64,000 bases of DNA from Amblyomma americanum (Eukaryota > Arthropoda > Arachnida > Ixodida > Ixodidae). The translations under genes and the position numbers were made by a program. Within the stretch, counting starts at the first letter, position 1. Every line of letters begins with the position of its first letter. The stretch covers positions 113,880,672-113,944,671 of the forward strand of contig NC_135497.1 of assembly GCF_052857255.1 (NCBI RefSeq). Reading direction: 5' to 3'. Shown piece after piece: positions 1-10,408 of the stretch. The notes beneath the pieces are model-generated. The model was not told the origin of the DNA. It did no database searches and saw only the letters and a list, made by a program, of their open reading frames with translations.

Positions 1-1502
1 CAAGATTTCACTCCAGAAAATCGCCATGAATGCAGTCTCTAGTTTTGTCATTTTCTTGAAAAGAGAGTGCGCTTCGTTCCTAGTGTCGCCGTTTTCTTCC
101 TCGTTCTTTGATATAGCTTCAGGGCAACACAAGATTGCATTGAAATTTTTCAGAATGGCCTTACATGATTCAGCGTGTCTTGACCAGCTGATCTCAGAGA
201 GACTTTCAAAACAATCTGCTGGCCAGTTCCGCCCATGCTGTCCAAAAGATACCTCCATCGCTTAGGTGAGGCAGCAAAGAACGCACACAGTCTCTGAATT
301 ACAGTGAAAAATTTGATTCCCTCAAGGCAACTGCCAACGCTACACGCGCCAACTAAGTTCAGTGAATGACCAGCACACGGGACGCAGACTGCCAATTCGT
401 TCAGGTGTTTGATTTGAGCTTGCAGTCCTTTGTGTTTTCCTGACATATTACTCGCATTATCATAAGCTTGGCCCCTACAATCATCAAATGAGATGCCATT
501 GGTCGTCAAGAGGGACATCACGGTATCGAAAAGATACAAGCGGGTAGGCGATTCGATTGGAACAAATCCAAGAAAGCGTTCGTACACTTTCCAATTTAAA
601 TAGTATCGTAAAGCAACTGACAGCTTATCAACGTGAGTAAGGTCTGGAGTCGAATCAACAATTAAAGAGAAGTATTTTGCGTGTTTCACTTCGTCAACGA
701 GCTCGTTCCTTGACAGCCTTTGCCATATTCTCGATAATTCATCACAAATGGTTTTTGACAGATACGATGGGTGATGTTTTCCTTTGTTCCCGTAGCGTTT
801 GACGTGTTCCTCTAGAAAGGGATCACACTTGGCAATGGCCTCAAGCACTGCCATATAATTGCCATTTCTCGGTGAACCAAAAGTCTCCTCACTGCCTCTA
901 AACGCTAGGTAGCGCTCAGCTAGAAGCTGAACTACAACGACTACGCGCTTCAACACGTCTGTCCAGTAAGCGGTCTCAGTGACAAGATGCTTAACCAGGT
1001 CCTTGTCATTTGTGCTGCTCGAGTTAGAGCGGGCGAGCCGTGCTGCCACGCAGTTCCGGTGCTCGACGCTATTTTCATGTGCGCAAACCTTTTCTTCTGC
1101 TCTTTTCCAATCAGAAAAGCCGTGCGTGGTGAAAGCACTGGGGTTGCTTGAAATCGAAAATAGTTTGCACATGAAACAGTAAACGGAACCTTTGGACTCC
1201 GAGTACATTAACCAGTGTCGCTCGTACGCCTCCCCATTTACAGCCTTTCGCACGAAAAGATGAGGTGACATATATCGTTTCTGAGTTTTGTATTGCCTTT
1301 CGGAATACGGAAAAATTTCTGCCCGATTTTGAAAATACAATGGCCCTTTCTCAAGGCATACACTCTGAAAGCTGTCAGTAATAACGTCCGGCCACTTAGC
1401 AGGGTCACTTCGGAGAATCTCGCAACGTACCTCTTGCTGCGGGGTGTCTGTACTTCTCTGTTGCCGCAACGAGAAGCCGTCTAAATCGTCCTCACGAGCC
1501 AC
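1..1502 (-). pseudogene. hAT-like transposase (ZMYM1/DUF4371 type), frameshifted and partial at the window edge
   Basis: The main frame encodes 450 residues from 1502 down to 150. Near residues 80-155 there is a TTF-type zinc-binding region (the VYCFMCKLF segment followed by an HENSVEHRNC segment). The DUF4371/hAT core follows, with KYFSLIVDSTPDLTHVDKLS and the DNASNMSGKHKGLQAQIK and CVPCAGHSLNLVG blocks typical of ZMYM1-like hAT-derived proteins. The frame ends early at 150, but family-like sequence continues in another frame to position 1 (LFKKMTKLETAFMAIFW), so there is a single-frame break near 240. The C-terminal hAT dimerisation domain would lie outside the window. The family is known as hAT transposases and host genes derived from them; the local gene is probably a dead transposon copy. 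Domain order and motifs are read directly; the family name is recognition without a search. Confidence 0.82.
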
Positions 1503-1718
1503 ACTTTGTGCGTGGGAACATGATTATTTGAAGCCAAACTAATAGGAAAAAAGTGAGTCGGTTCTTGGAGTGTTGTTTCCTGGCGCTCGTCAGTAGAAGG
1601 AGGCTAATCGGAGAGGTTTGGCACCTGTTGATCAGCAGTAGTAGAAATCGGGCGTGGCGGACCGGACACCTGCAGCTCTGTGGCAGGGGCCCGGCCGAGT
1701 AGCATAGACGTTGCTGAC
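1503..1718 (-). other. Interval between the two hAT coding blocks
   Basis: This stretch separates the N-terminal coding block from the TTF-finger block. The frame continuing from the N-terminal block has several stops here, so it is either an intron or decayed linker. I could not identify a convincing donor and acceptor pair. Confidence 0.4.
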
Positions 1719-2048
1719 TCAGGAACAGGACTGGGCTCGGTTAGTCGGTTGCTCAGAAATATGGACGACCGAGGTTGGCACCGTTTTCACAGGATCCAGG
1801 CAACCAAGATGAGTCAAACCTTGCTTCTTGCCAGGAAACCGTGCTGATGGATTTGTCAAGTCCTCCACAGAAGCACAGTCGGCACTATTGGGAGTTTCAC
1901 ACGGACTCTGGGTAGAGCGATCATACTGCTCCGCGGAAGCTGCATTCAGTAGGAACTTTGTCATCTTTGGTAGCTTCTTTTCACGCTCTTCTCTTTCTAA
2001 CTTCGCCTTTCGTTTAGACGCACCACTTTGATGCTTCCGACCGAGCAT
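1719..2048 (-). pseudogene. N-terminal coding block of the hAT/ZMYM1-like gene
   Basis: The 109-residue frame starts MLGRKHQSGASKRKAKLE and continues with a Lys/Glu-rich stretch and KLPKMTKFL. This SGAxKRKxK...KLPKxTxF opening is characteristic of ZMYM1/TTF-type hAT proteins, and it lies immediately upstream (minus sense) of the 1-1502 block. The remaining residues are Ser/Thr/Pro-rich with no domain. It is therefore read as the first coding block of the same gene. The start at 2048 is chosen because the conserved opening begins there. The break before the next block leaves the gene discontinuous. Confidence 0.65.
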
Positions 2049-3415
2049 TTTTGCATGAATGGATGCTAATTGTTCACCGCACCGGGCACTTCGTCAGTCC
2101 GACGCGACCGCAGGTGTCCAACGGTGGCCGTCCCGATGACTGGCGCACGATGCCTGGATGGTTCGTGGCTTGCCGAGAGTGGTGCGTCCCCCGGGAGCTC
2201 CTCAGCGGGCGGGCTGATGCAAGCTTAACCGGCGGCTCGGGGCTGAATCGCAGCCCGCGATCAACTTCCTTTCATAGACGCGCGCCGCGTCTGTCTGTTA
2301 CTAGCGCCAAAGCAGGCGTTTTTGCATGCGCATAGAGTTCCTTGTACAAATTCCCTCTTTCTCCGTACAAACTTCCCGCGTTCCGGTCTCGTCTTCCTGT
2401 TGGCTAGGAGCAATCGTCTGTTCTGGGAGGTTCTCGATTTTTCTTTCGCCCCGTCGGCGCCGTGCGCGAGAACGAAGGGGAGAGGGCGACTTCTAGCGCG
2501 GGCGAAGTTACGCACCCTCCGTCGCCTCTGAGTCATCTTTTTCTACTTTATGAAAATTCGGCGGCCAGTCTGACCTACTTTTTCCGTCGAGCGCGCGCGA
2601 GGGTGCACAGCCACTAGGCAGGAATGGGCCCTGGAGACAGGCCTTTGTGTCCAGCTTTCCAACTTCCCCCTTCACTCTTCCACAACCCTAGCTCGAACAG
2701 TGAACATTCCATGCCCCACGGCACGCGGACAAAAGCACGTGTGAGGTCTTCTTTCCTTTCCTGCCTAGACTCTGCCATCAGACTCATCATCATCTGCTAT
2801 CGAACTCATCCTCCCCCGCCCCAATTACCATCACGGTAAAGAAAAGTCGAATGGGAGGCACTGTTGGGTACTGCAGCACATCCTTTCTATGAGGACAGCG
2901 GCGGAACTATTTGAGAGGTGGAGGGTGGCGTGGTGGTGACGAGGGGCAAGGGAGATTTAGGTCCCCATCCCACATTACATGTTTTAGGTGTTTCCCCCTT
3001 GCCTCTCTTCTCCAGACAGCACTGGACAGACGGACTGAGAGGAAACCACGAAAACTATTCCAAGCAAACGCACCTCGCTTCGTAAGAAAGAGGACCTCGC
3101 CGGGGTGGCGGGGGATTCCTGTTTTTGCAGCTCGACAAGCTCTCCCCAAATAATCAGGCTAAACGCATGCGGTTACATTAGGCGGGGGGCCCCGTCTGCT
3201 CGTCATGGTTTTCTCGCTTCATACATGTCGCTCGAAGTTCCGTTGCCCATGGTTCCATATACTAAGCAGGTTAGAATAAATGGGCCTCCTTCTTCTACTG
3301 TCCGAGGTGAGGCCCTAGGCTGCAGCCCCCTTAGCCCCACTCCCCTTAATCCAGCGCTGATTAAAGATGCTTTGAAACCACTTTAATATGTTGTGTATTG
3401 TGCATTCTTGATGTT
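2049..3415. other. No recognisable gene; moderately GC-rich flank
   Basis: Only short overlapping frames in GC-rich sequence are present, with no recognisable domain. A hAT-like terminal string, CAGCGGCGGAAC, occurs near 2895, but no matching inverted end was found. The 2.05-2.6 kb part is CpG-rich by eye and could be the upstream region of the hAT-like gene. Confidence 0.4.
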
Positions 3416-3883
3416 CTTACGCGATTTCGACCTGGAACTCCGGTAACCATTGACTTCGGTCGTTTAGCCTTCGTTTCTGGTTCTCGTTGTGCTGCGCTCT
3501 GCTGCCACTTGATTCGTGTAGCCTTCGCCTCAGCTTTTCCTGCCAATTACGTCGCTTAGCCTCCTCTTCAGCTTTTCTCCAGCCCGCATCTTGTTCGCGC
3601 ATGCGTCGTTTCGCTTTAGCGTCTACTGCCACACGTCATTGCTTCTCTTCAGCAGTTTGAGCCGCCCGTTTCAGACGCATTGTCTCCGCTTTATATTCCC
3701 TAATCCGTCGAATGGTGGGATCGGCTGATAGTCGTTGACGCTTTGTACTGAGACATTGTTGTTCCACTCTTCCGAGTCCGACAGGTTGCGTCTGGGTTAC
3801 TGGTAGACGGTCCAGCCTCCATCGTTGGGTTCCTAATGGTTACGCTTGCATCGTGGTTAAAGTATAAACGTTTCACGCACACA
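3416..3883 (-). pseudogene. Arg/Glu/Lys-rich repeat protein relic
   Basis: Reading the minus strand from about 3821, a start (MEAGPSTSNPDATCRTRKSG) is followed, after a frame change, by LSTKRQRLSADPTIRRIREY and then by charged units such as DAKAKRRMREQDAGWRKAEE, EAKRRNWQEKLRRRLHES and NENQKRRLNDRSQ. The units repeat loosely every 15-17 residues and should form charged helices. An in-frame stop lies near 3640 and further frame changes are visible. I do not recognise a named family; similar charged repeats are found in invertebrate proteins linked to mobile elements, which is only an association. It lies just downstream of the RTE LINE fragment in the same orientation. Confidence 0.4.
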
Positions 3884-4047
3884 CAAGCTCCGCTTCAGCA
3901 ACCTCATCTTTTGCTTAGGCATTATTCGTCTTCTTTTAATTTTGCGGACTCATTCTTAGTATTTTGCTTTGCTGAGTCATTCATAGTCATTTTCATTTTC
4001 TGCTGAGTCATTTTTAGTTCGGTCTTTCCATCTTCTCTCCTACAAGT

Positions 4048-5142
4048 CATCATCAGCCTGACTACGCCCACTGCAGGGCAAATGCCTCTCCCATGTCTCC
4101 AATTAACCCTGTCCTTTGCCAGCTGCGGCCATCGTATCCTCACAGACTTCTTAATCTCATCCGCCCACCTAACTCTCTGCCGCCCCTTGCTGTACGTTTG
4201 CCTTCTCTTGGAATCCACTCCGTTACACTTAAAGGTGCACTAAAGAGGAATCTGAACTAATCTTTTTACCGCGGGAACTCTATCTACACGTTCCGGGCAT
4301 TCTTAGAAACTTCGAACTATTGTCCTGTGCGGCCGATTGCCCTAATTAAATTGGATTAAACGTCCCTGCTCCCGCCGTTTTTTTAACTCAACGCGGTAGG
4401 TAGGAGGAGTCAACCAACGCGTCAGCCAGTCCCGCGGCGGCTTGCCGCTCTGCCATCGGCGGAGTGATACGTAAATCAAAGAGTCCACGTGTATTTTTAT
4501 TTCCGTACGTGGGCCTAATTTGCGGCTATATTGTCTGTGTCTGAAACTGTTTATTCACAGAAACCTAAAAAAACAAAATAAAATCGGAAGCGAAGCCGCC
4601 ACTGGACTGGCTGAAAGGCTCTCCACGCGTTGGTTGACTCCGCCTGCATTCCGCGTTCAGTTCAAAAAAAGGTGGGAGCCTTGACGTTTAATTCAATTTC
4701 ATTAGGACAATCGGCCGCACAGGATAATAATTTGAAGTTTCTAAGAATGCCCGGAACGTGCAGACAGAGTTACCGCGGTAAAAAGACGAGTTCAAATTCC
4801 TCTTTAGTGCACCTTTAAGGACCAGCGGTTATCTTGCCATCGCATTGCATGCCCTGCCCAAGCCCATTTATTCCTCTTGATTTCGACTAGGATGTCATTA
4901 AGCCGCGTTTGTTCCCTCACCCACTCTGCCAGCTTCCGGTCTCTTAACGTCACACCTATTATTCTTCTTTCCATAGCTCGCTGTGTTGTCCTCAACTTAA
5001 GCTGAACCCTTTTCGTTAGCCTCCAGGTTTCTGCCCCGTAGGTGAGTACTGATAAGATACAGCTGTTGTACACTTTTCTCTTGAGGGATATTGGTAAACT
5101 GCCATTCATGATCTGAGAGAACCTGCCATATGCGCTCCCCTA
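4048..5142 (-). mobile_element. RTE-clade LINE, 5'-truncated 3' end, split by a MITE
   Basis: The minus strand encodes the C-terminal part of an RTE-type reverse transcriptase polyprotein. The segment 5142-4819 reads GAYGRFSQIMNGSLPISLKR, then a YNSCILSVLTYGAETWRLTK segment, RTTQRAMERRIIG, and NKWAWAGHAMRWQDNRWS. After removing the MITE at 4233-4814, coding-like sequence resumes with VTEWIPREGKR and, in a shifted frame, RQRVRWADEIKK and AKDRVNWRH. The non-coding 3' end near 4048 (CAGTGGGCGTAGTCAGGC and short TGA repeats) resembles RTE tails seen in tick genomes. The order is canonical RTE, but the gene is truncated, frameshifted and interrupted. The 5' boundary near 5142 is approximate. Confidence 0.8.
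4233..4814. mobile_element. TTAA-flanked MITE with long terminal inverted repeats
   Basis: The two ends are inverted copies: AGGTGCACTAAAGAGGAAT at the left and its complement at the right. Similarity continues for roughly 130 bp on each side (the blocks at 4295-4345 and 4695-4745 are clear reverse complements). TTAA occurs directly outside both ends (4229-4232 and 4815-4818), which is the target-site signature of piggyBac-superfamily elements. There is no transposase, so it is a non-autonomous element. It interrupts the RTE coding sequence at the NRWS position, which dates it as younger than that LINE copy. Confidence 0.82.
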
Positions 5143-6245
5143 TTCTTAATCTTCGTTATTCCCCTAAATGTGGAGAGAGGGAAATCCCCCTTAAACACCA
5201 CCTGCCACGGTTGGTAGGTGCAGGCTTCACACAGACGCAGCCGCCAACGCCGGACAGTTTTGACCTTTATGGCACTCATAATACTGTCGCATTAAAAAGC
5301 AGGCTAAGTGATATCGTGTCCATACCCGTCAGTGATAACGCTTTCACTTCGAACTTGTCCAACACTTTTCCCGGCCAGTGGGGGCCTGAAGCGAACTCCA
5401 CCTCCAGCTTCCAGACCTGTCGCTAAGTTATGGTGGGGCATTCTCGCCGATGCCAAACTAATCCTAAATGACTAGGAGGACAGCTGACAGGCAGTATTCA
5501 CACACATGCAAGGACGCAAAATAATTACCTAATTATTTAGCAGAACAGCAAATGAGAAAAGAGCGCTGTATAAAGGCTGGACCAATAGGTGAAATTGTAC
5601 TGTCTGACGGATACACAGTGAACGCGGGAAGAATGAGTGCGGAGAAGCCCAGACTCAGGCCTAATGTTACAGGCGCATGCATGCATTGTATGCATGAACC
5701 GGTGTTTACTCCAGGCGCTCGGTATTGCGTATTTACCCGAAAAGGGATGCTTTCAAATAAAAGCTTTCACTGTGCTTGTGCTGCTCCCATCTCTCTGAGC
5801 GTTCCCCGAATCATGTACAGGCGCAGTCAAAATCAATGAGCATGCGAGCGGCAACCGAACTAAATCCCCCTTTATCCTTTAGACCGAACTGCACCGCCGC
5901 GCGCCCTAGCGCGCCAGTGCGGAACTAATTAGCGTGCCTGCGCTTCGGACGCTCGACCCCGGCGGTGCCCCTCATCTCCGTCTTCTCGATGGCCTGACCG
6001 TGACCGCGCTTCCTTCAAAACGCAGCACCTGCAGAGCTCGTCTCGCTTACCTCTAATGTGAGCGAGACGGCGGTTGTGCCCGCTGCGCGCTTGTGTGGGA
6101 CGCCAACACACATCGCGTGAGCTTTCTAGCGTAGTTCGCGTCCGGGGCGGGTGGTAACGCCCTGGGCTTCCCCTTCTCAATTTTGACTGCATGTAAGCCC
6201 CGTGGTAAGGGCTGCAAATAATATCGCACTTCAGCGGGGCACAGT
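5143..6245. other. No recognisable gene
   Basis: Only short frames without domain signals are present, for example the 95-codon frame at 5552-5839, which contains two nearby Cys pairs but matches nothing I know. A decayed upstream extension of the RTE fragment is possible at the left edge. Confidence 0.35.
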
Positions 6246-6257
6246 TACCTGGGCAGA

Positions 6258-6572
6258 ATAGGTCATAAAGCGCTCCAAATCCTCCTCCGCGCAGGCCTAC
6301 CCAAAGATTACATTAGACACATCGTTTTCTGGATACCGGGACACACCGAGATAGGAGGCAACCAAAGGGTCGATAGAGTCGCTCGCGAGTACACTAGCCG
6401 AGCACTCTTGAACGAAGACCCGGAAGACTTCTTGAGGGTAATCCCGACGTACTCCGACATTCTAAATTATTACAGAGGGACGAGACTAAAGTATCCTCCT
6501 CCCCACAACAAACTAGATCAAAAAGAAGCAGTTTACTGGAGGAAGCTGAAAACCGGAACCTTCCCCAATTTA
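6258..6572 (+). pseudogene. C-terminal RNase H domain and linker of the host LINE
   Basis: The translated block contains FWIPGHTEIGGNQRVDRVAR, which fits the last catalytic motif of a retroelement RNase H: the GHT histidine, and the Asp of NxxVD. It then runs through NEDPEDFLRV and a YSDILNYYRGTRLKYPPP segment, ending at GTFPNL exactly where the nested LINE begins. The N-terminal RNase H motifs are missing because of the 5' truncation. No start codon belongs to this block. Confidence 0.8.
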
Positions 6573-6957
6573 TTGTTTTATTATTATTTTATTGGTACAT
6601 ACTGTCAATCCCATATGGGATTATAACAGGAAGGGCATAAGTTGAACAGTCTAATAAATAAGCACAATAAGGCAAGCAAGCATAACACAAAGGTAAACAC
6701 TCAGCGTTGTGAGGGTAAGATGTTAAACAAGAACTCAAGAATAGAAGTAAAAGTGTATAAACTTTCAAATGGACGGAACAGACAACAGTAATCAAGGAAC
6801 AGAGAACAGACACTGGAAGCCAATGAATCAATATTTTAAAAATGAAAGGCAAAAATGTAAGGTAATGCAACGGAAGAACATGTAGAAATGCGCACACAAT
6901 GAACACGATCTGTGCCTGACTGGAAGGCGGGTACATATGCAAAGGTGCGCAAAGCAT

Positions 6958-9705
6958 TTATTCCGTACCCAGTTGGTGTTCGACGAGGGCTACAAAGTTA
7001 TTTAATGATGAGCAGCTTGTGATGGTTGGGTCAAGGGTATTCCATTCGCGTATGGTTAGCGGGAAGAATGAGTGTTTAAAGCAGTCGGTCCGGAAAGTGT
7101 ACTCGTTTAAAGTATGAGAGTGCTTATGGCGTGTGGGCCTGGTATCTGTAAAGGATAAATATGTAGAAGTGTCAATATGCAGCTGATTATTGAGCAACTG
7201 GTGCATGAATCTAAGACGTGCAAGTTTGGCTCTCTTCTGCAAGGTAAGCATACCAGCTTTCTGGAGAAGGTCAGTTGGTGAGTCAGTTTGGCTATATTTA
7301 TTAAAAATGAATCTGATTGCCTTCCTTTGTACTTGTTCTAGTTTACTTACATGTTGTTTAGTAGAGGGAAACCAGACAATATTAGAGTATTCAAGAATTG
7401 GCCTTACAAGGGTATTATAGGCTAATAGTTTTGTCTCTGATGGGGCTAGTTTGAGGCGCCTTCTCAAGAAGAAGAGTCTTTTTAGAGCCTTGGATGTAAT
7501 GTGAGTTATATGGGAGTTCCATCTAAGGTCATGGGATATGATTACACCGAGGTATTTGTGTTCTACGACTTGGGGGAGTGGGATATTATTAATGACATAC
7601 TGAGATGCTGATTTTTGTATTTTCCTGGTTATTGATAACGCGGCGGATTTTTTACGTTTAGGTTCATTTGCCAATCATTACACCATTTATTTACTGTTTC
7701 AAGGTCGTCGTTCAGAGCTACATTGTCTGCGGCTGAACTGATCTCGCGGTATATTATGCAATCGTCGGCAAAGAGCCTGATGTTAGAACAAATATTTGAT
7801 GGTAAGTCATTAATATAGATGAGGGACAAGACAGGGGTTAATACGCAACCTTGTGGAACTCCGGATGTTACAGGCACTAAGTTCGAGTTTTCCAGGCTAA
7901 GCGAGACGTATTGTGATCTGTTTGTTAAATAGTCTTTGATCCAAGTAACTATGGGGCTATTTCCTAATGCAGATTCCAGCTTCATTATTAGTTTACGATG
8001 GGATACGCGGTCAAATGCTTTCGAAAAATCTAATAGTAATAGGTCTATTTGTCTTTGATTATCGATACCGGAGGATAAATCATGCACTAATTCAATTAGC
8101 TGCGTAGTTGTGGACAACCCCCTTCGAAATCCGTGCTGTAATGGTGATAAGATGTGTTCCTGCTCCAGGTATGTCGTTATATGTTTTAGGATGATGTGTT
8201 CCAGGAGTTTACAAGTCGTGGAAGTGAGTGAGATGGGCCTGTAGTTTGCGACATCATCCTTGTTTCCGGATTTGTGTATCGGTATGATTTTTGCAATTTT
8301 CCACTCATTCGGAAGAGCACAGGATGACAATGATTTGTTAAAGATTATGCATAGATATTTGGCTGCCCATTCGGCATATCTCTTAAGAAATGAGTTCGGC
8401 AGGTTGTCTGGGCCTAGTCCTTTCTTTGTGTCTAAAGCAAGTAATAAATTTAGTATTCCTGACTCGGTCACAGTGAGTGGTTCTAGCTGCTTTTCGTTGC
8501 TGTAGTTTAAGTGTGGATGAAAACCGTTATCTTTAGTAAAAATCGATTGAAAGTAGTTGTTTAGGGATGTGGCAGTAATATGGTGTACTTCTCTTGAGCC
8601 TTCAGGTTCACTCTTTTTAGGGTTTATATAATCCCAAAATTTCCGGGGCGCGCGTTCCAAAAGCTTAGGAAGCGTTTCTGCGAAGTAGTTAGTTCTGGCT
8701 GCTTTGATTTTTAATTTCATTGTTTGGATGGCTATTGTAAGTTGATTTTTGGCTTGTGGATTTGACTTCAATTGCTTTCGCAGTCTTTTCACCTTCCTCT
8801 TGGCGTGAATGATGTCCCGCGTAATCCAGGGATTTTGTTTCTTTGTTTTAGTTGGAACAAAACATTGAATGCAGTGCAATACAATGGTTTTGAACCTAAG
8901 CCATAACATTTCAATGTCTGTTGAAGCGTTGGAAGAGAAAACCTCGAAATGTGAGAATTCAAAATTCAGGTGATCTAGGATACTGGTGTCGTCTGCGTTA
9001 CAAAAATCAGGGTACAAAATTTGCGTTTGAGACGAGATTACGGCATCATGGACGGGAACATTGCATAAAACCAATTTGTGATCAGATATTCCATCTAGGG
9101 TTTCAGTTTGAGCTTTGTCAGTAGGAAAATGATCGCTGAGAAATATCAAGTCAAGGATGTTCGATGCGAGTCCCTGTGATCGTGTGGGTTGATTTACTAC
9201 TTGTGATAGGTTGAAGTTGAGCATGAAATCAATGATAATTTCTGAGGAAGGAGAATTAAACTCTAACGTCTGCCAGTTGATGTCAGGAAGATTGAAATCG
9301 CCGAGTAGTATTAATCTGGGCCCAAAAGCATAGCGGCACATGTAATTATATAGAGACCACATACAGTCACGATCGGCTGTAGGGCTCGGGAAACACATCC
9401 AACGGTAATGCTACGTGAGCCAAAGATTAGTTTGCAAAATAACGCCTCGACGTTTTCGACGTCCGGCAAGACTGTGTATGGTATTTTATTTTTGATGAAG
9501 ATAGCCACTCCGCCGCCACGTGTTCTATCTTTTCGTATGACAGAATACGTAGGTGGTGTAATCTCAGCGTTCCGGACATCGCATGATAGCCACGTTTCGG
9601 TTACGGCCACAAAATCAGGTTCCAGGCACAGAAGCAAGGATTCCAGTGAGTCTGTCTTGTTTATAATACTGCGGGCATTTATGTTTAGGAAGCTTATTTG
9701 GGACG
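6958..9705 (-). pseudogene. EN-RT polyprotein of the 2A LINE, two frameshifts
   Basis: The endonuclease opens with ISFLNINARSIINKTDSL and VAVTETWLS, and continues after a frame change near 9385-9391 with RLILLGDFNLPDINW and GISDHKLVLC. The LGDFN and SDH motifs are APE-type catalytic positions. The RT follows: KGLGPDNLPNSFLK, EWKIAKIIPIHKSGNKDDVA, NYRPISLTSTTCKLLEHI, LLLDFSKAFDRVSHRKL, GVPQGCVLTPVLSLIYINDL and the catalytic RLFADDCIIY. A second frame change falls in the six-base T run near 7648-7653; the frame then continues with HKYLGVIISHDLRWNSHI and the C-terminal thumb-like block to 6958. GVPQGCVLTP differs from the usual GVPQGSVLGP. Otherwise the core is well kept, so this is a fairly young copy. 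Confidence 0.87.
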
Positions 9706-10358
9706 GTTCGCTTTGTGACGGGTGCGCGACGCCGGTGCATCTGCCTGTTCGTTTTTTTCGCTGGGGGGTGAATCAGGTTCCTGTGGAACGTGTGAATCTG
9801 TTTCAATGAGTACCTTATCGTTTGTTGTGTCATCCCAACGGTAAAGGTTTCCGTTTATGCGTATTTTATCGTATACCAAATGTACTTTGTCTCCACTATC
9901 CTTATTTGGTTTTGCACACTGCCATAGTTTCCTCCTGATATCGCGTACCCGTACCGAGTGGTCTTCGCCAATTGAGAAGTCAAGTTTCAGTTCAAGGTCT
10001 GAAACCACCCCCTGCAGGCTGGCCACCTCGTTCAAACAGCGCGAGATCTTGTTATCGAGGATAGCAAGATTTTCTACTTTTCGTCTATGGAAGTTAAACG
10101 TTTCTCCTTGATTTCTTTGAGGTCCGTCGCTATTTCTTGAAGTTGTTTCATCACTTGGGCCATGTCGGGGCCAGGGTTTGACTCGATGTCTCCAGTCAAC
10201 AGAAGTTGTTTTCGTACATAAGATGCCAAATCATACAGCAAAGGACACAGCAGCCTTGGGCACTGCAGCACTACCAAGAATGGATCATCTGAACGAATAC
10301 ATTTGCCAAATTTTTTGCTCACCTGCAAAAAGTAGACGAGCGGATTATCGTACCGCAT
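9694..10358 (-). pseudogene. ORF1 of the 2A LINE, with frame break and internal deletion
   Basis: It starts MRYDNPLVYFLQ at 10358. A Cys/Leu-rich stretch leads to the 2A motif at residues 56-64, followed by DMAQVMKQLQEIATDLKEIK, a coiled-coil start. A frame change near 10085 leads to RRKVENLAILDNKISRC and LNEVASLQGVVSDLELKLDF, still helical. It then jumps straight to SVRVRDIRRKLWQCAKPNKD and DKVHLVYDKIRINGNLYRWD, which resemble the end of a LINE ORF1 nucleic-acid-binding domain. The RRM-like core expected between these blocks is absent, so an internal deletion is likely. It ends at 9694, adjoining the endonuclease frame. ORF1 proteins bind element RNA; the 2A would separate an N-terminal leader from this protein. 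Confidence 0.7.
10167..10193 (-). other. 2A (StopGo) ribosome-skipping motif
   Basis: The codons read GDIESNPGP, preceded by QLLLT. This matches the strict 2A consensus D(V/I)ExNPGP exactly. In known 2A sequences the ribosome skips the Gly-Pro bond, releasing the upstream peptide and continuing translation. It is in frame with the start at 10358 and upstream of the ORF1 coiled coil. N-terminal 2A sequences are established in some APE-type LINEs, such as CR1/L2/Rex1-type elements of sea urchins. Activity here is not shown. Confidence 0.88.
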
Positions 10359-10382
10359 GCTTGCAGTGCCGCCGCGCCCAAT
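10323..10382 (-). repeat. 5' start repeat, inner copy (60 bp)
   Basis: This 60-bp block matches 10628-10687 with about one mismatch, 305 bp apart and in the same orientation. On the minus strand it contains the ATG of the 2A-bearing ORF1 and ends in a T-rich stretch followed by GCAG. The two copies diverge immediately after CTGCAG. Confidence 0.85.
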
Positions 10383-10408
10383 GGTGCCGTGATGCCTGTG
10401 GCGTACTT

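Noticed and set aside
2890..2925. hAT terminal repeat (CAGCGGCGGAAC...)
   Set aside because: The orientation points away from the hAT-like gene and no matching inverted end or 8-bp duplication was found within reach.
9408..9809. 133-codon plus-strand frame
   Set aside because: It is antisense to the LINE endonuclease region, whose motifs are clear.
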